Shown here in pieces: positions 45,260-54,905 of a stretch of 64,000 nucleotides of DNA; position 1 is the first letter of the stretch; each line of letters opens with the position of its first letter. A program made the position numbers and the translations under genes. The DNA comes from Roseovarius sp. ZX-A-9 (GTDB taxonomy: Bacteria > Pseudomonadota > Alphaproteobacteria > Rhodobacterales > Rhodobacteraceae): NCBI RefSeq assembly GCF_028369135.1, contig NZ_JAPWHW010000004.1:62001-126000 (forward strand). The letters are read 5' to 3'. Under the pieces are notes generated by a model that had not been told where the DNA came from, did not search any database, and saw nothing but the letters and a program-made list of their open reading frames with translations.

Positions 45260-45590
45260 ACTACCTCCCAGCTATGTATGTATCGATATCCTGCTGTTTT
45301 TAGTAGGCGCTGTAAAGAAAGTGCACCATTTCAGGCAGGAGGAAACCGGTTTCGCGTCAAATATCCAGTGTTCTTGGGGGAGGGAGGTTAACAATCCGGT
45401 GATTTTCAGATCATTGTTTCGTTTTCTGCCGATTGGGGGTATCCGGCCAAAATTGAAGGTATCCGGCCAAAAACGATCCCCAACATCAGTGGCCTCTGCT
45501 CGGCATGAGTGATTTACGTACGCCAAAAGGCGTGATCCGGCATCGGTCAATCGCGCGAAAATACCGGCCTTTGCCCCCCGAAACCGCCCT
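45260..45590. other. Intergenic region with 15-bp tandem direct repeat
   Basis: Between the VPLPA-CTERM gene and aroQ no credible gene is seen; a minus frame through the region (45272-45655) runs into aroQ out of phase. A pair of 15-bp direct repeats lies at 45438-45472. The promoter of the VPLPA-CTERM gene must also lie in the left part. Confidence 0.6.
45438..45472. repeat. Tandem direct repeat GGTATCCGGCCAAAA x2
   Basis: GGTATCCGGCCAAAA occurs at 45438-45452 and again at 45458-45472, exactly 20 bp apart, followed by ACGATCCCCAAC. Two identical sites two helical turns apart suggest a protein-binding array. Alternatives are an operator or the repeated end of an IS21-like element whose body is gone. 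Confidence 0.6.
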
Positions 45591-46034
45591 TCACTCGTTC
45601 GGCGCCAAATGCCCTGCCAGCGCCTCCATTGCCAGCGGATAACCCGCAGCCCCAAAGCCGCAGATCACGCCAACCGCAACCTTGGAGATATAGCTGTTGT
45701 GGCGAAATTCCTCGCGCGCATGGATATTTGAGAGGTGAAGCTCAACCACCGGAAGCGCGACCGAGCTGATCGCGTCCATCAGGGCCACGGATGTGTGGGT
45801 GTAGGCGCCCGCGTTGAGGATGATCCCGTCATGCACGCCACGTGCCGCGTGGATATGATCCAGCAGCGCGCCCTCGCTGTTTTCCTGATCGAACGCCAAG
45901 GCGATGTTGAGTTCCTGCGCCTTGGCGCGGCACATCGCCTCGATATCGGCAAGCGTCGTGGAGCCGTAAACTTCGGGCTGACGGGTGCCGAGCAGGTTAA
46001 GGTTGGGACCGTTCAGGATCAGGATCGATGTCAT
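45591..46034 (-). CDS. aroQ: 3-dehydroquinate dehydratase, type II
   Basis: The 147-aa enzyme begins [20 protein letters not shown], with catalytic Tyr in PEVYG and His in [15 protein letters not shown], plus [16 protein letters not shown]. It dehydrates 3-dehydroquinate in the shikimate pathway and forms dodecamers. The start at 46034 is set by homology; a frame extending far upstream to 46490 is antisense to livJ and is not real. It lies alone on the minus strand, divergent from livJ. Confidence 0.96.
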   Translation of the reverse strand: MTSILILNGPNLNLLGTRQPEVYGSTTLADIEAMCRAKAQELNIALAFDQENSEGALLDHIHAARGVHDGIILNAGAYTHTSVALMDAISSVALPVVELHLSNIHAREEFRHNSYISKVAVGVICGFGAAGYPLAMEALAGHLAPNE

Positions 46035-46293
46035 TTCACGCCTCTTTGCCTCAGTCTTAGCTCGCAGCCCGCGCGACTGTCGAGCCGCCTTTGCAAGGGC
46101 GCGTCGATTGCGCAGGGCGCTGTTGCGCCGGCGCACTGGCCGCCAAACTAAAGAATACGTAGGGTAAGCGGCGGAAAGTGTCGCTGCACCCTTTCCTTGA
46201 GCGGCGTTTTGATCTTTGTTAGGCGGCAAGTCAATCAGGAGCCGAAGGTGCGGCGCAAGCACGCGTCCGGCAATGTCATTTAAGGGGAGACAG

Positions 46294-47460
46294 ATGATGA
46301 AATCCAAACTGATCGCAGCGGCGGCTTCGGCCCTGACGCTCTGTTCGGGGACGCTGGGAACAGCGGCACTGGCAGGCGCACATATGAGCGATGTGAAGGT
46401 CGGCATGATCACGACGCTTTCGGGCGGCGGTGCGGGCCTCGGCATTGACGTGCGCGACGGCTTCATGCTGGCGGTCAAACTGGCCGACACCGGCCATATC
46501 GAGGTGGTGATCGAGGACGATCAGCGCAAGCCCGACATCGCCGTGCAACTGGCCGACAAGATGATCCAGTCCGAGAAGGTCGATCTCCTGACCGGCATCA
46601 TCTGGTCGAACCTGGCGATGGCAGTGGTGCCCTCGGCGACCGCGCAGGGGAAGTTCTACCTTTCACCCAATGCGGGCCCATCGGCGCTGGCGGGCAAGGG
46701 GTGCCACAAGAACTACTTCAACGTCGCATGGCAGAACGACAACATGCACGAAGCGGCGGGCGCCTATGCCAATTCCGCCGGTTACAAAAATAGCTTCATC
46801 CTCGCGCCAAACTATCCCGCAGGGCATGATTCACTGACTGGCTACAAGCGACACTATACCGGCGCACTGGCCGGCGAGCTGTTCACCCAACTGGGGCAAA
46901 AGGACTATGCCGCCGAACTGGCGCAGATCCGCGCCAGCGGTGCGGACAGTGTGTTCTTCTTCCTGCCCGGAGGCATGGGCATTTCGTTCCTCAAGCAATA
47001 TGCCGACAGCGGCATCGACCTGCCCGTCATAGGCCCCGCATTCAGCTTTGACCAGGGCATCCTGCAAGCCGTGGGCGATGCGGCCCTGGGTGTGGTGAAC
47101 ACCAGCCAGTGGAACAAGGACATCGACAACGCGGCCAATAAGACCTTCGTCGAGGCGTTCCAGGCCGAATACGGTCGCCTGCCATCGCTCTATGCGTCCC
47201 AAGGCTATGATACGGCCAACCTGCTGATCAGCGCCATGGCCAAGGCCGACATCCATGACCAGGACGCGTTCCGCGCGGCGCTGGAAGAAGCCGATTTCGA
47301 AAGCGTGCGCGGCGATTTCGCCTTCGCGCCGAACCACCACCCGATCCAGGACATCTATGTTCGCGAAGTGATCAAGGAGGGTGACGTTTATACCAACAAG
47401 ATCATTGGTGTCGCCCTCGAAGATCATCAGGACGTCTACGGCGCAGACTGCAAGATGTAG
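46294..47460 (+). CDS. livJ: Branched-chain amino-acid-type ABC substrate-binding protein
   Basis: The precursor is 388 aa with a signal peptide ([19 protein letters not shown]...ALAGAH). The mature domain is the periplasmic-binding protein type 1 fold: [30 protein letters not shown]-like [36 protein letters not shown] precedes ATG 46294 (a second ATG follows). It feeds the LivHMGF permease encoded downstream. Ligands of this subgroup include branched-chain amino acids, amides, urea and aromatic acids; the exact one is not clear. An 11-bp GC hairpin follows the stop and may protect its message. Confidence 0.9.
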   Translation: MMKSKLIAAAASALTLCSGTLGTAALAGAHMSDVKVGMITTLSGGGAGLGIDVRDGFMLAVKLADTGHIEVVIEDDQRKPDIAVQLADKMIQSEKVDLLTGIIWSNLAMAVVPSATAQGKFYLSPNAGPSALAGKGCHKNYFNVAWQNDNMHEAAGAYANSAGYKNSFILAPNYPAGHDSLTGYKRHYTGALAGELFTQLGQKDYAAELAQIRASGADSVFFFLPGGMGISFLKQYADSGIDLPVIGPAFSFDQGILQAVGDAALGVVNTSQWNKDIDNAANKTFVEAFQAEYGRLPSLYASQGYDTANLLISAMAKADIHDQDAFRAALEEADFESVRGDFAFAPNHHPIQDIYVREVIKEGDVYTNKIIGVALEDHQDVYGADCKM

Positions 47461-47468
47461 GTCCATTC

Positions 47469-47493
47469 GCCCCGGCGGCAGCGCCGCCGGGGC
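47469..47493 (+). repeat. Perfect GC-rich hairpin between livJ and livH
   Basis: GCCCCGGCGGC-AGC-GCCGCCGGGGC is an 11-bp perfect stem with a three-base loop and no U-tract. It would slow 3' decay of the livJ message and so give more binding protein than permease. Confidence 0.65.
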
Positions 47494-47507
47494 CCATAGG
47501 TTTCCCC

Positions 47508-48428
47508 ATGACATTTGTCTTATTCGCCGAACAGGTGCTGAACGGTGTTCAGCTGGGTGTGATGCTGTTTCTGATGGCGTCTGGCCTGACGCTTGTGTTT
47601 GGCGTGATGGGCCTGATCAACCTTGCGCACGGCTCGCTCTACATGGTCGGGGCCTTTGCTGCGGCGGGCGTGGCGGCGGCGACGGGATCGTTCCTGCTGG
47701 CGCTTTGCGCGGCGCTGGCTGCGGCTGCGGCGGCGGGCGCCATCGTCGAGATGCTGGTCATTCGCAGGCTCTATGCGCGCGACCACCTCGATCAGGTGCT
47801 GGCAACCTTCGCGCTGATCCTGATCTTTTCCGAAGGCACGCGCTGGGTTTTCGGGTCCTTTCCGCTCTATCTCAACGTGCCGGCCTATCTGGCGGGGCCT
47901 GTGACCTTGCCGGGCGGTATCCAGTATCCGCTCTACCGGCTGTTTCTCATCGTTGTTGGCCTGGCGATTGCCGGCGGTCTCTACCTGATGATCGCGCGCA
48001 CACGGCTGGGCATCCAGATCCGCGCCGGTGAAGCAGATCGCGAAATGATCGCGGCACTTGGTGTCGATATATCAAGGCTTTACACAATTGTCTTCGCGCT
48101 CGGCGCGGCGCTTGCCGGATTAGCTGGCGCGCTGGTGGGCACCATCCAGTCAGTGCAGGTCGGCATGGGAGAGCCGGTGCTGATCCTGGCCTTCGTGGTG
48201 ATCGTGATCGGCGGCATCGGCTCGATCAAGGGCGCGCTGGTGGGCGCGCTGTTGGTGGGGCTGACCGATACGCTGGGCGGCGTGCTGCTGCCGCGCATAT
48301 TTGCGACATTCATGGACAATTCCGGCGCGACATCCGCCGGGTCGGCGGTCGCCTCGATGCTGATCTACCTGCTGATGGCCGCTGTCCTCTTTCTGCGGCC
48401 GCGCGGCCTCTTTGGTGGTGCGGCATGA
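47508..48428 (+). CDS. livH: Branched-chain amino-acid-type ABC permease LivH
   Basis: This 306-aa inner-membrane protein has about eight helices. It starts FAEQVLNGVQLGVMLFLMASGLTLVFGVMGLINLAHG, the LivH hallmark, and has the cytoplasmic coupling motif GADREMIAALGVDISRLY-like (RAGEADREMIAALGVD) and GGIGSIKGALVGALLVG. With LivM it forms the transmembrane channel of the transporter. It starts 47 bp after livJ and overlaps livM by four bases (ATGA). Confidence 0.92.
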   Translation: MTFVLFAEQVLNGVQLGVMLFLMASGLTLVFGVMGLINLAHGSLYMVGAFAAAGVAAATGSFLLALCAALAAAAAAGAIVEMLVIRRLYARDHLDQVLATFALILIFSEGTRWVFGSFPLYLNVPAYLAGPVTLPGGIQYPLYRLFLIVVGLAIAGGLYLMIARTRLGIQIRAGEADREMIAALGVDISRLYTIVFALGAALAGLAGALVGTIQSVQVGMGEPVLILAFVVIVIGGIGSIKGALVGALLVGLTDTLGGVLLPRIFATFMDNSGATSAGSAVASMLIYLLMAAVLFLRPRGLFGGAA

Positions 48429-49408
48429 TTGCTGAGAAATACTTTAACGCCGCACTGCTGGGCGGGCTGGCGCTGATTGCGTTCTGGGCCTACGGCGCGG
48501 ACGAGCCGTTTACCATCACGCTGCTGACCAAGGTAACGATCCTGGCACTGGCTGGTGTCGGGCTGAATATCGCGTTGGGGCAGGGGGGCTTGATCAGCCT
48601 CGGCCATGCGGTGTTCTTTGGTATTGGCGGCTACGCGATGGGAATCCTCGCCAGCCACGCGCAGAGCTATCAGCCGATGACACTCGGCCCGTGGATGATC
48701 GAAGGCACCAAGTCGATGCCGGTGATCTGGCTCACGGCGATGGTTTCCGCCGGGCTTGTCGCGCTGTCGATCGGGCTGGTATCGCTGCGCACCAATGGTG
48801 TCTATTTCATTATGATCACGCTCGCCTTTGGGCAGATGTTTTATTACTTTTCAATATCCTGGCCCGCCTATGGCGGAGAGGACGGGCTGAGCATCTATGT
48901 CCGCAACAGCTTTCCGGGGTTGAACACGCTCGACCCGATCCAGTTCTTCGGCATTACCTTTGCGCTGCTGTTGCTGGCGCTGTTGTTCCATGCCGCGCTG
49001 GTCCGTTCGCCGTTTGGTCTGGCTCTGAATGCAGCGCGGCAATCGCCCGAGCGCGTGAAAACCGTGGGTCTGAACCCGTTTCGCCTGCAACTCGCGGCCT
49101 TTGTCATATCGGGTGTGATCACCGGGCTGGCGGGGGCGCTCTTTGCCGATCTTAACCGTTTCGTCAGCCCCACGATGTTCAGTTGGCAGCTATCGGGCGA
49201 AATCATGGTGTTCGTCATTCTGGGCGGCACTGCGCGGCTCTGCGGGCCGGTCGCGGGGGCTGCGATGTTCATCGCGCTGGAACATTGGCTGGGCGGCCTC
49301 AGCGAGTACTGGCACATCTACCTGGGGCTTCTGTTGCTGGCGGTGGTTCTGTTTGCACCCGGCGGGCTTATCGGAATTGTGACACGGCGCGAGGCAGCCC
49401 ATGACTGA
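48425..49408 (+). CDS. livM: Branched-chain amino-acid-type ABC permease LivM
   Basis: The 327-aa permease shows the LivM motif VGLNIALGQGGLISLGHAVFFGIGGYA, the coupling helix ARQSPERVKTVGLNPFRLQL and the last conserved VILGGTARLCGPVAGAA segment. It has about nine helices and no ATPase fusion. It pairs with LivH. Its start overlaps livH by four bases and its end overlaps livG by eight. Confidence 0.92.
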   Translation: MIAEKYFNAALLGGLALIAFWAYGADEPFTITLLTKVTILALAGVGLNIALGQGGLISLGHAVFFGIGGYAMGILASHAQSYQPMTLGPWMIEGTKSMPVIWLTAMVSAGLVALSIGLVSLRTNGVYFIMITLAFGQMFYYFSISWPAYGGEDGLSIYVRNSFPGLNTLDPIQFFGITFALLLLALLFHAALVRSPFGLALNAARQSPERVKTVGLNPFRLQLAAFVISGVITGLAGALFADLNRFVSPTMFSWQLSGEIMVFVILGGTARLCGPVAGAAMFIALEHWLGGLSEYWHIYLGLLLLAVVLFAPGGLIGIVTRREAAHD

Positions 49409-50150
49409 TCCGGTGATCGAGACGCGGGGCTTGTGCAAACGTTTCGGCGCGCTGGAGGCCAGCCGCGACGTGACGCTTGATCTGCGGGCCGGTGAAATCC
49501 ACGCCGTGATTGGCCCGAATGGCGCTGGAAAATCAACTCTTATCAGCCAGATATGCGGCGGAATTAAACCTGACAGCGGGCAGGTCTGGCTGGCAGGCCG
49601 TGACGTGACCGCTTGGGACGTGGCGGCCCGCGCACGCGCCGGGATCGCGCGCACATTTCAGATATCGGCGCTGGCGATGCAGGATACCGTGCTGCAAAAC
49701 GCGCTGCTGGGCGCGTTAGGCGCGTCCGGACGCTGGCTGGGCCTGTTCCGACCTGCGCTGGGGCACACCGATCTTCGGGACCAAGCGCTGGCCGCGTTGG
49801 AGCGCACGGGCCTTGCAGATCACGCGGCGATGCCCACGGGCGAGCTGTCGCACGGCCAGCGTCGTCAGCTGGAGATCGCCATCGCGCTCACCCTTGCGCC
49901 ACAGGCGTTCGTCATGGATGAACCGATGGCCGGTCTTGGCATCGAAGGGTCGCGCGAGATCACGGCGCTGCTGGACGGTCTGCGTGCCGAGGCACCGGTG
50001 CTGCTGGTCGAACATGACATGGATGCGGTATTTGCGCTCGCTGATCGGATCAGTGTGTTGGTTTATGGCCAGATCATCGCCACCGGAACCGTCAGCGAAA
50101 TCCGAGCCAATCCAGAGGTGCGCGCGGCCTATCTGGGGGATTTGGCATGA
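49401..50150 (+). CDS. livG: Branched-chain amino-acid-type ABC ATPase LivG
   Basis: The 249-aa nucleotide-binding subunit has Walker A GPNGAGKST, Q-loop, signature LSHGQRRQLEIA, Walker B AFVMDEPMAGLG and the switch His in VEHDMDAVF. The LSHGQ signature with His in place of the second Gly is typical of LivG. It energises LivHM. The short ATG start lies inside livM (8-bp overlap), and the stop overlaps livF by four bases. Confidence 0.94.
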   Translation: MTDPVIETRGLCKRFGALEASRDVTLDLRAGEIHAVIGPNGAGKSTLISQICGGIKPDSGQVWLAGRDVTAWDVAARARAGIARTFQISALAMQDTVLQNALLGALGASGRWLGLFRPALGHTDLRDQALAALERTGLADHAAMPTGELSHGQRRQLEIAIALTLAPQAFVMDEPMAGLGIEGSREITALLDGLRAEAPVLLVEHDMDAVFALADRISVLVYGQIIATGTVSEIRANPEVRAAYLGDLA

Positions 50151-50833
50151 GTTTGCTGACATTGCAGGACGTTACCGCGTCCTACGGCCCGGCGCAGGCG
50201 CTGTTCGGCGTCTCACTGGACATCGCAGAAGGCGAGGCGCTGGCGCTGATGGGCCGCAACGGCATGGGCAAATCAACTACCGTCAAGGCGATCTGCCGGA
50301 TGCTGCCCAGCGGCGGTACGCTGCGCTTTGCCGGGCGTGACCTTGGGCCGCTCAGCAGCTTTCGTGCCGCACGGCTGGGTCTGGGGCTGGTGCCCGAGGG
50401 GCGACGTTGCTTTGCGCCGCTCACCGTGACCGAAAACCTTATCGCCGCCGCGCGACCCGGCCATTGGGACTTGCGCCGGATTTCTGAACTTTTCCCGCGG
50501 CTTGAGGAACGACGTTCGCAGATCGCGGCGACACTCTCGGGCGGCGAACAACAGATGTTGGCGATCGGACGCGCGCTGATGACCAACCCAAGGCTGCTGA
50601 TTCTTGACGAGGCGACAGAAGGATTGGCGCCGCTGGTCCGGGCCGAGATCTGGGCGGCGCTGACGGCGCTGCGGGCCCAGTCGGACATGTCGATCCTGGT
50701 GATCGACAAATCGCTGGCAGAACTGCGCGGAGTCGCGGATCGCGCGGTGATCCTCGAACGGGGCCGCGATGTCTGGCACGGGTCGATCGAGAAACTGGAT
50801 GCCGCTGTCGCGGATCGGTTCCTGGGCGTGTAA
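50147..50833 (+). CDS. livF: Branched-chain amino-acid-type ABC ATPase LivF
   Basis: The 228-aa second nucleotide-binding subunit has Walker A GRNGMGKST, signature LSGGEQQMLAIGRALM and Walker B LLILDEATEGLAP. The switch histidine position reads VIDKSLAELRGV, where the usual His is replaced by Lys in the alignment as I read it; other LivF proteins show similar variation, so this should not be over-interpreted. It is the last gene of livJHMGF. Confidence 0.93.
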   Translation: MSLLTLQDVTASYGPAQALFGVSLDIAEGEALALMGRNGMGKSTTVKAICRMLPSGGTLRFAGRDLGPLSSFRAARLGLGLVPEGRRCFAPLTVTENLIAAARPGHWDLRRISELFPRLEERRSQIAATLSGGEQQMLAIGRALMTNPRLLILDEATEGLAPLVRAEIWAALTALRAQSDMSILVIDKSLAELRGVADRAVILERGRDVWHGSIEKLDAAVADRFLGV

Positions 50834-50984
50834 CCCTGTACGCGCTACCTGACGTGGGCGCTCATGCCGGTTGAGGGATGCGGCCTAAGCGCTGAGCTTT
50901 AAAGGCGCAATCACGATCATTGCATATCTATATATTAACATAATACTGATTATGCGACTTACACATACAGGATACAGGCCGGGC

Positions 50985-52388
50985 TCAGCGATGCCCTCGA
51001 TTGCATACAACATGCATACGAAGGTCCTTGTGGCGAAAGCTCACCTTGCGTGGCCTGTCGGACGGATCGCCGATCAACCGCAGGCTCAGCCAGATCGCGA
51101 TACCGGCAAAGATCACACCGCCCACCGCCTGTCCGATCAGAACTCCCGACGCACCCCACAGTGCGCCACCGGCCATGGCCAGTGGCCAGGTGCCCAAGGT
51201 GTGGCGCCCCCAGTTGATCCAGGTCGAATAGCTTGGATGCCCGAGATTGTTGAATGACGCGTTCGCGACAAAAATCGCACCGTTGAAGAACGTCGCCAGC
51301 GCGAGTGGCCCACAAAAGAGAAAGATCAGCATCCGCATCCCGCCTGTCGCGTCGAACAGGTCGGCAATCTGGGCGCGCAGCGCGAACAGCAACACAGACA
51401 CGACAACCACGTAGAGACCGACAAAGATCAATCCGTCAAAGAACGCAGTGCGCACGCGGCCCATCTGCCCGGCCCCGAAATTCTGCCCGATGATCGGCCC
51501 CAAGGACCCCGAAAGCGCCAGCACGACGGCAAAGACCACGGGCGTCATCCGGTTGATCACCGCCAGCGCGGCAACAGCATCTGTGCCATGTTTGGCCATC
51601 TCGCGGGTGACGATCGCAACGCCAACGGGTGTCGCAATGGTAGCCAGAACCGCCGGCACCGCAATCTGCAACGCGACGCGAAAATCCCGCATCACGCATT
51701 GCGGACTGGGCAGCACGAAGGCCCCGTAGCGCCGGATCGCCGGATAAAACGCAGTCAGCATGGTTGCCAGCCGGGCCAGCACCGTTGCAATCGCTGCCCC
51801 GTCCAGCCCGAGCCCGAGGGAAAAGATCAGGATCGGGTCCAGCACCGCATTGACCCCGCCCCCGACCAGCGCGGGATACATCGCGCGGTTGCCATCGCCA
51901 TAGGCGCGCAGCACGGCAACCGCCGTCATGCCCAGCCCCGACAGTGCCGTGGTCGGCAGAATGATCCAGAGATAGCGTTCGGCTGCCGCTGCAATCTCGC
52001 CTTCGGCACCGATGAGAGCCAGCAAGAAAGGTAGGTTCGGCAAAGCCACGAGCGGCACCAGCAACCCGACGATTGCCGCAAACACCGCTACGCTGGCGGC
52101 GAGTTCTCGGGCTCTGTCATCGGTTCGGCTTCCCAACGCGCGAGACACCAGCGCCCCGGCCGCAATTGACAGGCCGATATTGATCGCACTGGCAAAGAAC
52201 ATCACCGTGCTGGCATAGCCCGCCGCGGCCGCCAGCGCGTCCTGTCCGAGCATCGAGATAAAGAGAATGTCGATCAGATCTACGGCGAAAATCGCCATCA
52301 ATCCTATGCTCGATGTCAGGGACATGACCGATACATGCCGCATCAGTGAGCCGGTCACGAAGCTGGGGTCAGAAGATGCGTGCGCCAT
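50985..52388 (-). CDS. MATE family multidrug/sodium exporter
   Basis: From Met at 52388 the protein is 467 aa with twelve predicted helices in two similar halves (GFASTVMFFASAINIGLSIAAGALVSRALGSR-type region, split here; VLALSGSLGPIIGQNFGAGQMGR). The GQNFGAG and VSRALG loops are MATE family marks. It would export cationic drugs or metabolites using a Na+ or H+ gradient. The C-terminal tail is polar and basic. A strong inverted repeat (52478-52513) lies upstream, near the gcdH end. Confidence 0.88.
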   Translation of the reverse strand: MAHASSDPSFVTGSLMRHVSVMSLTSSIGLMAIFAVDLIDILFISMLGQDALAAAAGYASTVMFFASAINIGLSIAAGALVSRALGSRTDDRARELAASVAVFAAIVGLLVPLVALPNLPFLLALIGAEGEIAAAAERYLWIILPTTALSGLGMTAVAVLRAYGDGNRAMYPALVGGGVNAVLDPILIFSLGLGLDGAAIATVLARLATMLTAFYPAIRRYGAFVLPSPQCVMRDFRVALQIAVPAVLATIATPVGVAIVTREMAKHGTDAVAALAVINRMTPVVFAVVLALSGSLGPIIGQNFGAGQMGRVRTAFFDGLIFVGLYVVVVSVLLFALRAQIADLFDATGGMRMLIFLFCGPLALATFFNGAIFVANASFNNLGHPSYSTWINWGRHTLGTWPLAMAGGALWGASGVLIGQAVGGVIFAGIAIWLSLRLIGDPSDRPRKVSFRHKDLRMHVVCNRGHR

Positions 52389-52477
52389 TTTTGGATACCT
52401 GATCACGTTGCGGCTGGCGCGATTTGCGCCGAACCGGGATCAAGCATCTAGATGCCGAATGCACAAGTGCCACATAT

Positions 52478-52513
52478 ACGCAGGCACTGTGCATCATTGC
52501 ACAGTGCCTGCGT
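52478..52513. repeat. Perfect 16-bp inverted repeat downstream of gcdH
   Basis: ACGCAGGCACTGTGCA (52478-52493) and its exact reverse complement (52498-52513) are separated by TCAT. It lies nine bases past the gcdH stop on the minus strand. The side after the hairpin has no T-run, so it may terminate transcription weakly or stabilise the gcdH message. Confidence 0.7.
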
Positions 52514-52522
52514 TGATCGAGA

Positions 52523-53746
52523 TCAGAAGAACGCCTGCAGCCCGGTCTGCGCCCGACCAAGGATCAGCGCATGCACGTCGTGGGTGCCTTCGTAGGTGTT
52601 CACCGTCTCAAGGTTCATCATGTGGCGGATGACCTGGAACTCTTCAGAGATGCCGTTGCCGCCATGCATGTCGCGGGACATCCGCGCGATATCCAGCGCC
52701 TTGCCGCAGTTGTTGCGCTTGATCAGGCTGATCATCTCGGGGGCTGCATTGGCCTCGTCCATCAAGCGCCCTACCCGCAACGCCGCTTGCAGGCCCAGCG
52801 TGATTTCGGTCTGCATGTTGGCCAGCTTCAACTGGAAAAGCTGCGTTTGTGCCAGCGGCTTGCGGAACTGGTGCCGGTCGAGCCCGTATTGCTGCGAGGC
52901 ATGCCAGCAAAATTCGGCGGCCCCCATGACGCCCCAGGCGATACCATAGCGCGCGCGGTTCAGACAGCCGAACGGACCTTTCAGGCCTTGCACGTTGGGC
53001 AGCAAGGCATCCTCGCCCACTTCGACACCCTTCATCACGATCTCGCCGGTGACCGAGGCGCGCAGCGATTGCTTGCCAGTGATCTTGGGCGCGCTCAGCC
53101 CTTTCATGCCCTTTTCGAGCACGAAACCGCGAATCTTGCCGTCATGGGCGTCAGACTTGGCCCAGACCACGAACACATCAGCGATCGGGCTGTTGGAAAT
53201 CCACATTTTCGACCCGGTGATCCGGTAGCCGCCATCGATCTTTTCGGCGCGGGTCTTCATCCCCGCAGGATCGCTGCCAGCATCCGGCTCAGTCAGGCCA
53301 AAGCAACCGATCAGCGTCCCGGCGGCGAGGCCCGGCAGGTATTTCTGCCGCTGCTCTTCCGAGCCGTAAGCATAGATCGGGTACATCACCAGGCTGGATT
53401 GCACCGACATCATCGAGCGATAACCGCTGTCCACACGCTCGATTTCGCGCGCGACCAGCCCGTAGCCCACATAGCCGCCGCCCAGCCCGCCATATTCCTC
53501 GGGGATGGTGGTGCCCAGCAGACCCATCTCGCCCATTTCGACGAACAGCTCGGGTGCCACGGTCTCTTCAGCATAGGCCTTGATCACACGCGGCTGAAGC
53601 TTTTCCTGCGCAAAGCTGCGGGCGCTTTCCGCGATCATCCGCTCGTCTTCTTCGAGTTGATCGTTAAGGCGGAACGGATCCTGCCAGTCAAAATTGCTAA
53701 GGTCGGGGGCGTCCTTGGCTTTGATCTTGGGGGCGTCGAGGCTCAT
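52523..53746 (-). CDS. gcdH: Glutaryl-CoA dehydrogenase
   Basis: From Met at 53746 (MSLDAPK) this is 407 aa. It is an acyl-CoA dehydrogenase with [14 protein letters not shown] (FAD/substrate), [33 protein letters not shown], and the catalytic glutamate motif [20 protein letters not shown], the glutaryl-CoA dehydrogenase fingerprint. It oxidises and decarboxylates glutaryl-CoA to crotonyl-CoA in lysine and tryptophan degradation. The 53761 ATG five codons upstream is the alternative start. It is divergent from a LysR-type gene that is probably its regulator. Confidence 0.94.
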   Translation of the reverse strand: MSLDAPKIKAKDAPDLSNFDWQDPFRLNDQLEEDERMIAESARSFAQEKLQPRVIKAYAEETVAPELFVEMGEMGLLGTTIPEEYGGLGGGYVGYGLVAREIERVDSGYRSMMSVQSSLVMYPIYAYGSEEQRQKYLPGLAAGTLIGCFGLTEPDAGSDPAGMKTRAEKIDGGYRITGSKMWISNSPIADVFVVWAKSDAHDGKIRGFVLEKGMKGLSAPKITGKQSLRASVTGEIVMKGVEVGEDALLPNVQGLKGPFGCLNRARYGIAWGVMGAAEFCWHASQQYGLDRHQFRKPLAQTQLFQLKLANMQTEITLGLQAALRVGRLMDEANAAPEMISLIKRNNCGKALDIARMSRDMHGGNGISEEFQVIRHMMNLETVNTYEGTHDVHALILGRAQTGLQAFF

Positions 53747-53766
53747 GTCGGGTCCTTTCATGCGTT

Positions 53767-53822
53767 TTGCGCAAGATAAATCTGATCAAAGCGTTTCACC
53801 TGTAACTTGCGGCATCTGGCAA
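53767..53822. promoter_or_regulatory. TTGC/GCAA inverted repeats in gcdH-lysR intergenic region
   Basis: TTGCGCAA lies at 53767-53774 and TTGC-N8-GCAA at 53807-53822, between the divergent gcdH and LysR genes. They share half-sites TTGC/GCAA. LysR proteins bind dyads of roughly this size, so these are candidate operators. Confidence 0.35.
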
Positions 53823-53975
53823 AAAATGAAGGGCGCACAAGGTTCGGAAGCTGCGCGCGCTTTGCCATGGCCGGGAATTCAGGCTTTTCGTGTAACGCTT
53901 TAGGTTGCTCTATACCCAGTTAGCAGGCAAAAGAATAGCGAGGTTTTGGCAAACACACATGAGGAAACCGCATAG

Positions 53976-54884
53976 ATGCCCCTGCCCCGCCGCTTTCTGC
54001 CGTCCATCGCCAGCCTGCGTGCGATCGAGGCACTTGACCGGCTGGGCAGCGCCACCGCGGCGGCCGAGGCACTGGCGCTGAGCCAGAGCGCGGTCAGCCG
54101 CCAATTGCAGACATTGGAAGAACAACTGGGCGTATCGCTGATCCGGCGTGAAGGCCGCGGCATGTCTCTGACGCCGCAGGGCACGGACTATGCCGGTGAG
54201 ATCCGCAGCGCCCTGGGCCAGATCGCCCAGGCCTCGATGAAGGCGGCGCTGAACCCCGCTGGCGGCAGTGTCAGCCTCGCGATCCTGCCCACCTTCGGCA
54301 TGCGTTGGCTGGTCCCGCGCCTGCCGGATTTCGCGCGCGTCCATCCAGAAGTGACGATCAACCTGTCAACACGGTTCAAGGCGTTCAATTTCGCCGCCGA
54401 AGGCTTTGACGCTGCGATCCATTTCGGTCAGCGCGACTGGCCGGGCACCGATGCGATCCAGCTGCGCCCTGAAGCGGTGATCGCGGTTTGCGCCCCCGCA
54501 CTCATCGCTGGCCGCGCCCCGGCTGATGCGCGCGATCTTCTGGCACTGCCGCTCTTGCATATCGAAACGAGGCCCGAAGCATGGCCTGCCTGGTTCGCGG
54601 CGCATGGAGTTGCGGCTCAGCGGGTTGCAGGCACCGTACATGATCAGTTCTCGACCATCACTCAGGCGGCGCTGCACGGGCTCGGCGTGGCGCTCTTGCC
54701 CGATTACCTGGCCGAGCAGGATCTGGCCACCGGGCGGCTGGTCACCGCCTGGGGCGGAGTGACCCCGTCGCCGGGGGCCTATTGGCTGGTCTGGCCCGAA
54801 TCCAAGGCCGAGGACACGGCGCTGGTCAAGTTCCGGGACTGGATCTCGGGTCAGGTCGGCGAAGAGGATCTGCTGCCGCGATAA
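53976..54884 (+). CDS. LysR-type transcriptional regulator (GcvA-like)
   Basis: The 302-aa protein has an N-terminal winged helix-turn-helix (LPSIASLRAIEALDRLGSATAAAEALALSQSAVSRQLQTLEEQLG) and the LysR effector domain, with GMRWLVPRLPDFARVHPEV and LLPDYLAEQDLATGRLV. The GcvA/AmpR-like subgroup begins LPS(I/L)xxLRxFEAxxR, as here. It is divergent from gcdH with a 229-bp shared region, suggesting control of glutaryl-CoA/lysine catabolism in response to a pathway intermediate (inference). Length is normal. Confidence 0.92.
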   Translation: MPLPRRFLPSIASLRAIEALDRLGSATAAAEALALSQSAVSRQLQTLEEQLGVSLIRREGRGMSLTPQGTDYAGEIRSALGQIAQASMKAALNPAGGSVSLAILPTFGMRWLVPRLPDFARVHPEVTINLSTRFKAFNFAAEGFDAAIHFGQRDWPGTDAIQLRPEAVIAVCAPALIAGRAPADARDLLALPLLHIETRPEAWPAWFAAHGVAAQRVAGTVHDQFSTITQAALHGLGVALLPDYLAEQDLATGRLVTAWGGVTPSPGAYWLVWPESKAEDTALVKFRDWISGQVGEEDLLPR

Positions 54885-54905
54885 GGGGCAGCGCCTCAGT
54901 CGCCA

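Noticed and set aside
45272..45655. Minus-strand 127-codon frame between aroQ and the VPLPA-CTERM gene
   Set aside because: Starts inside aroQ out of phase, has no known domain and reads across the direct repeats.
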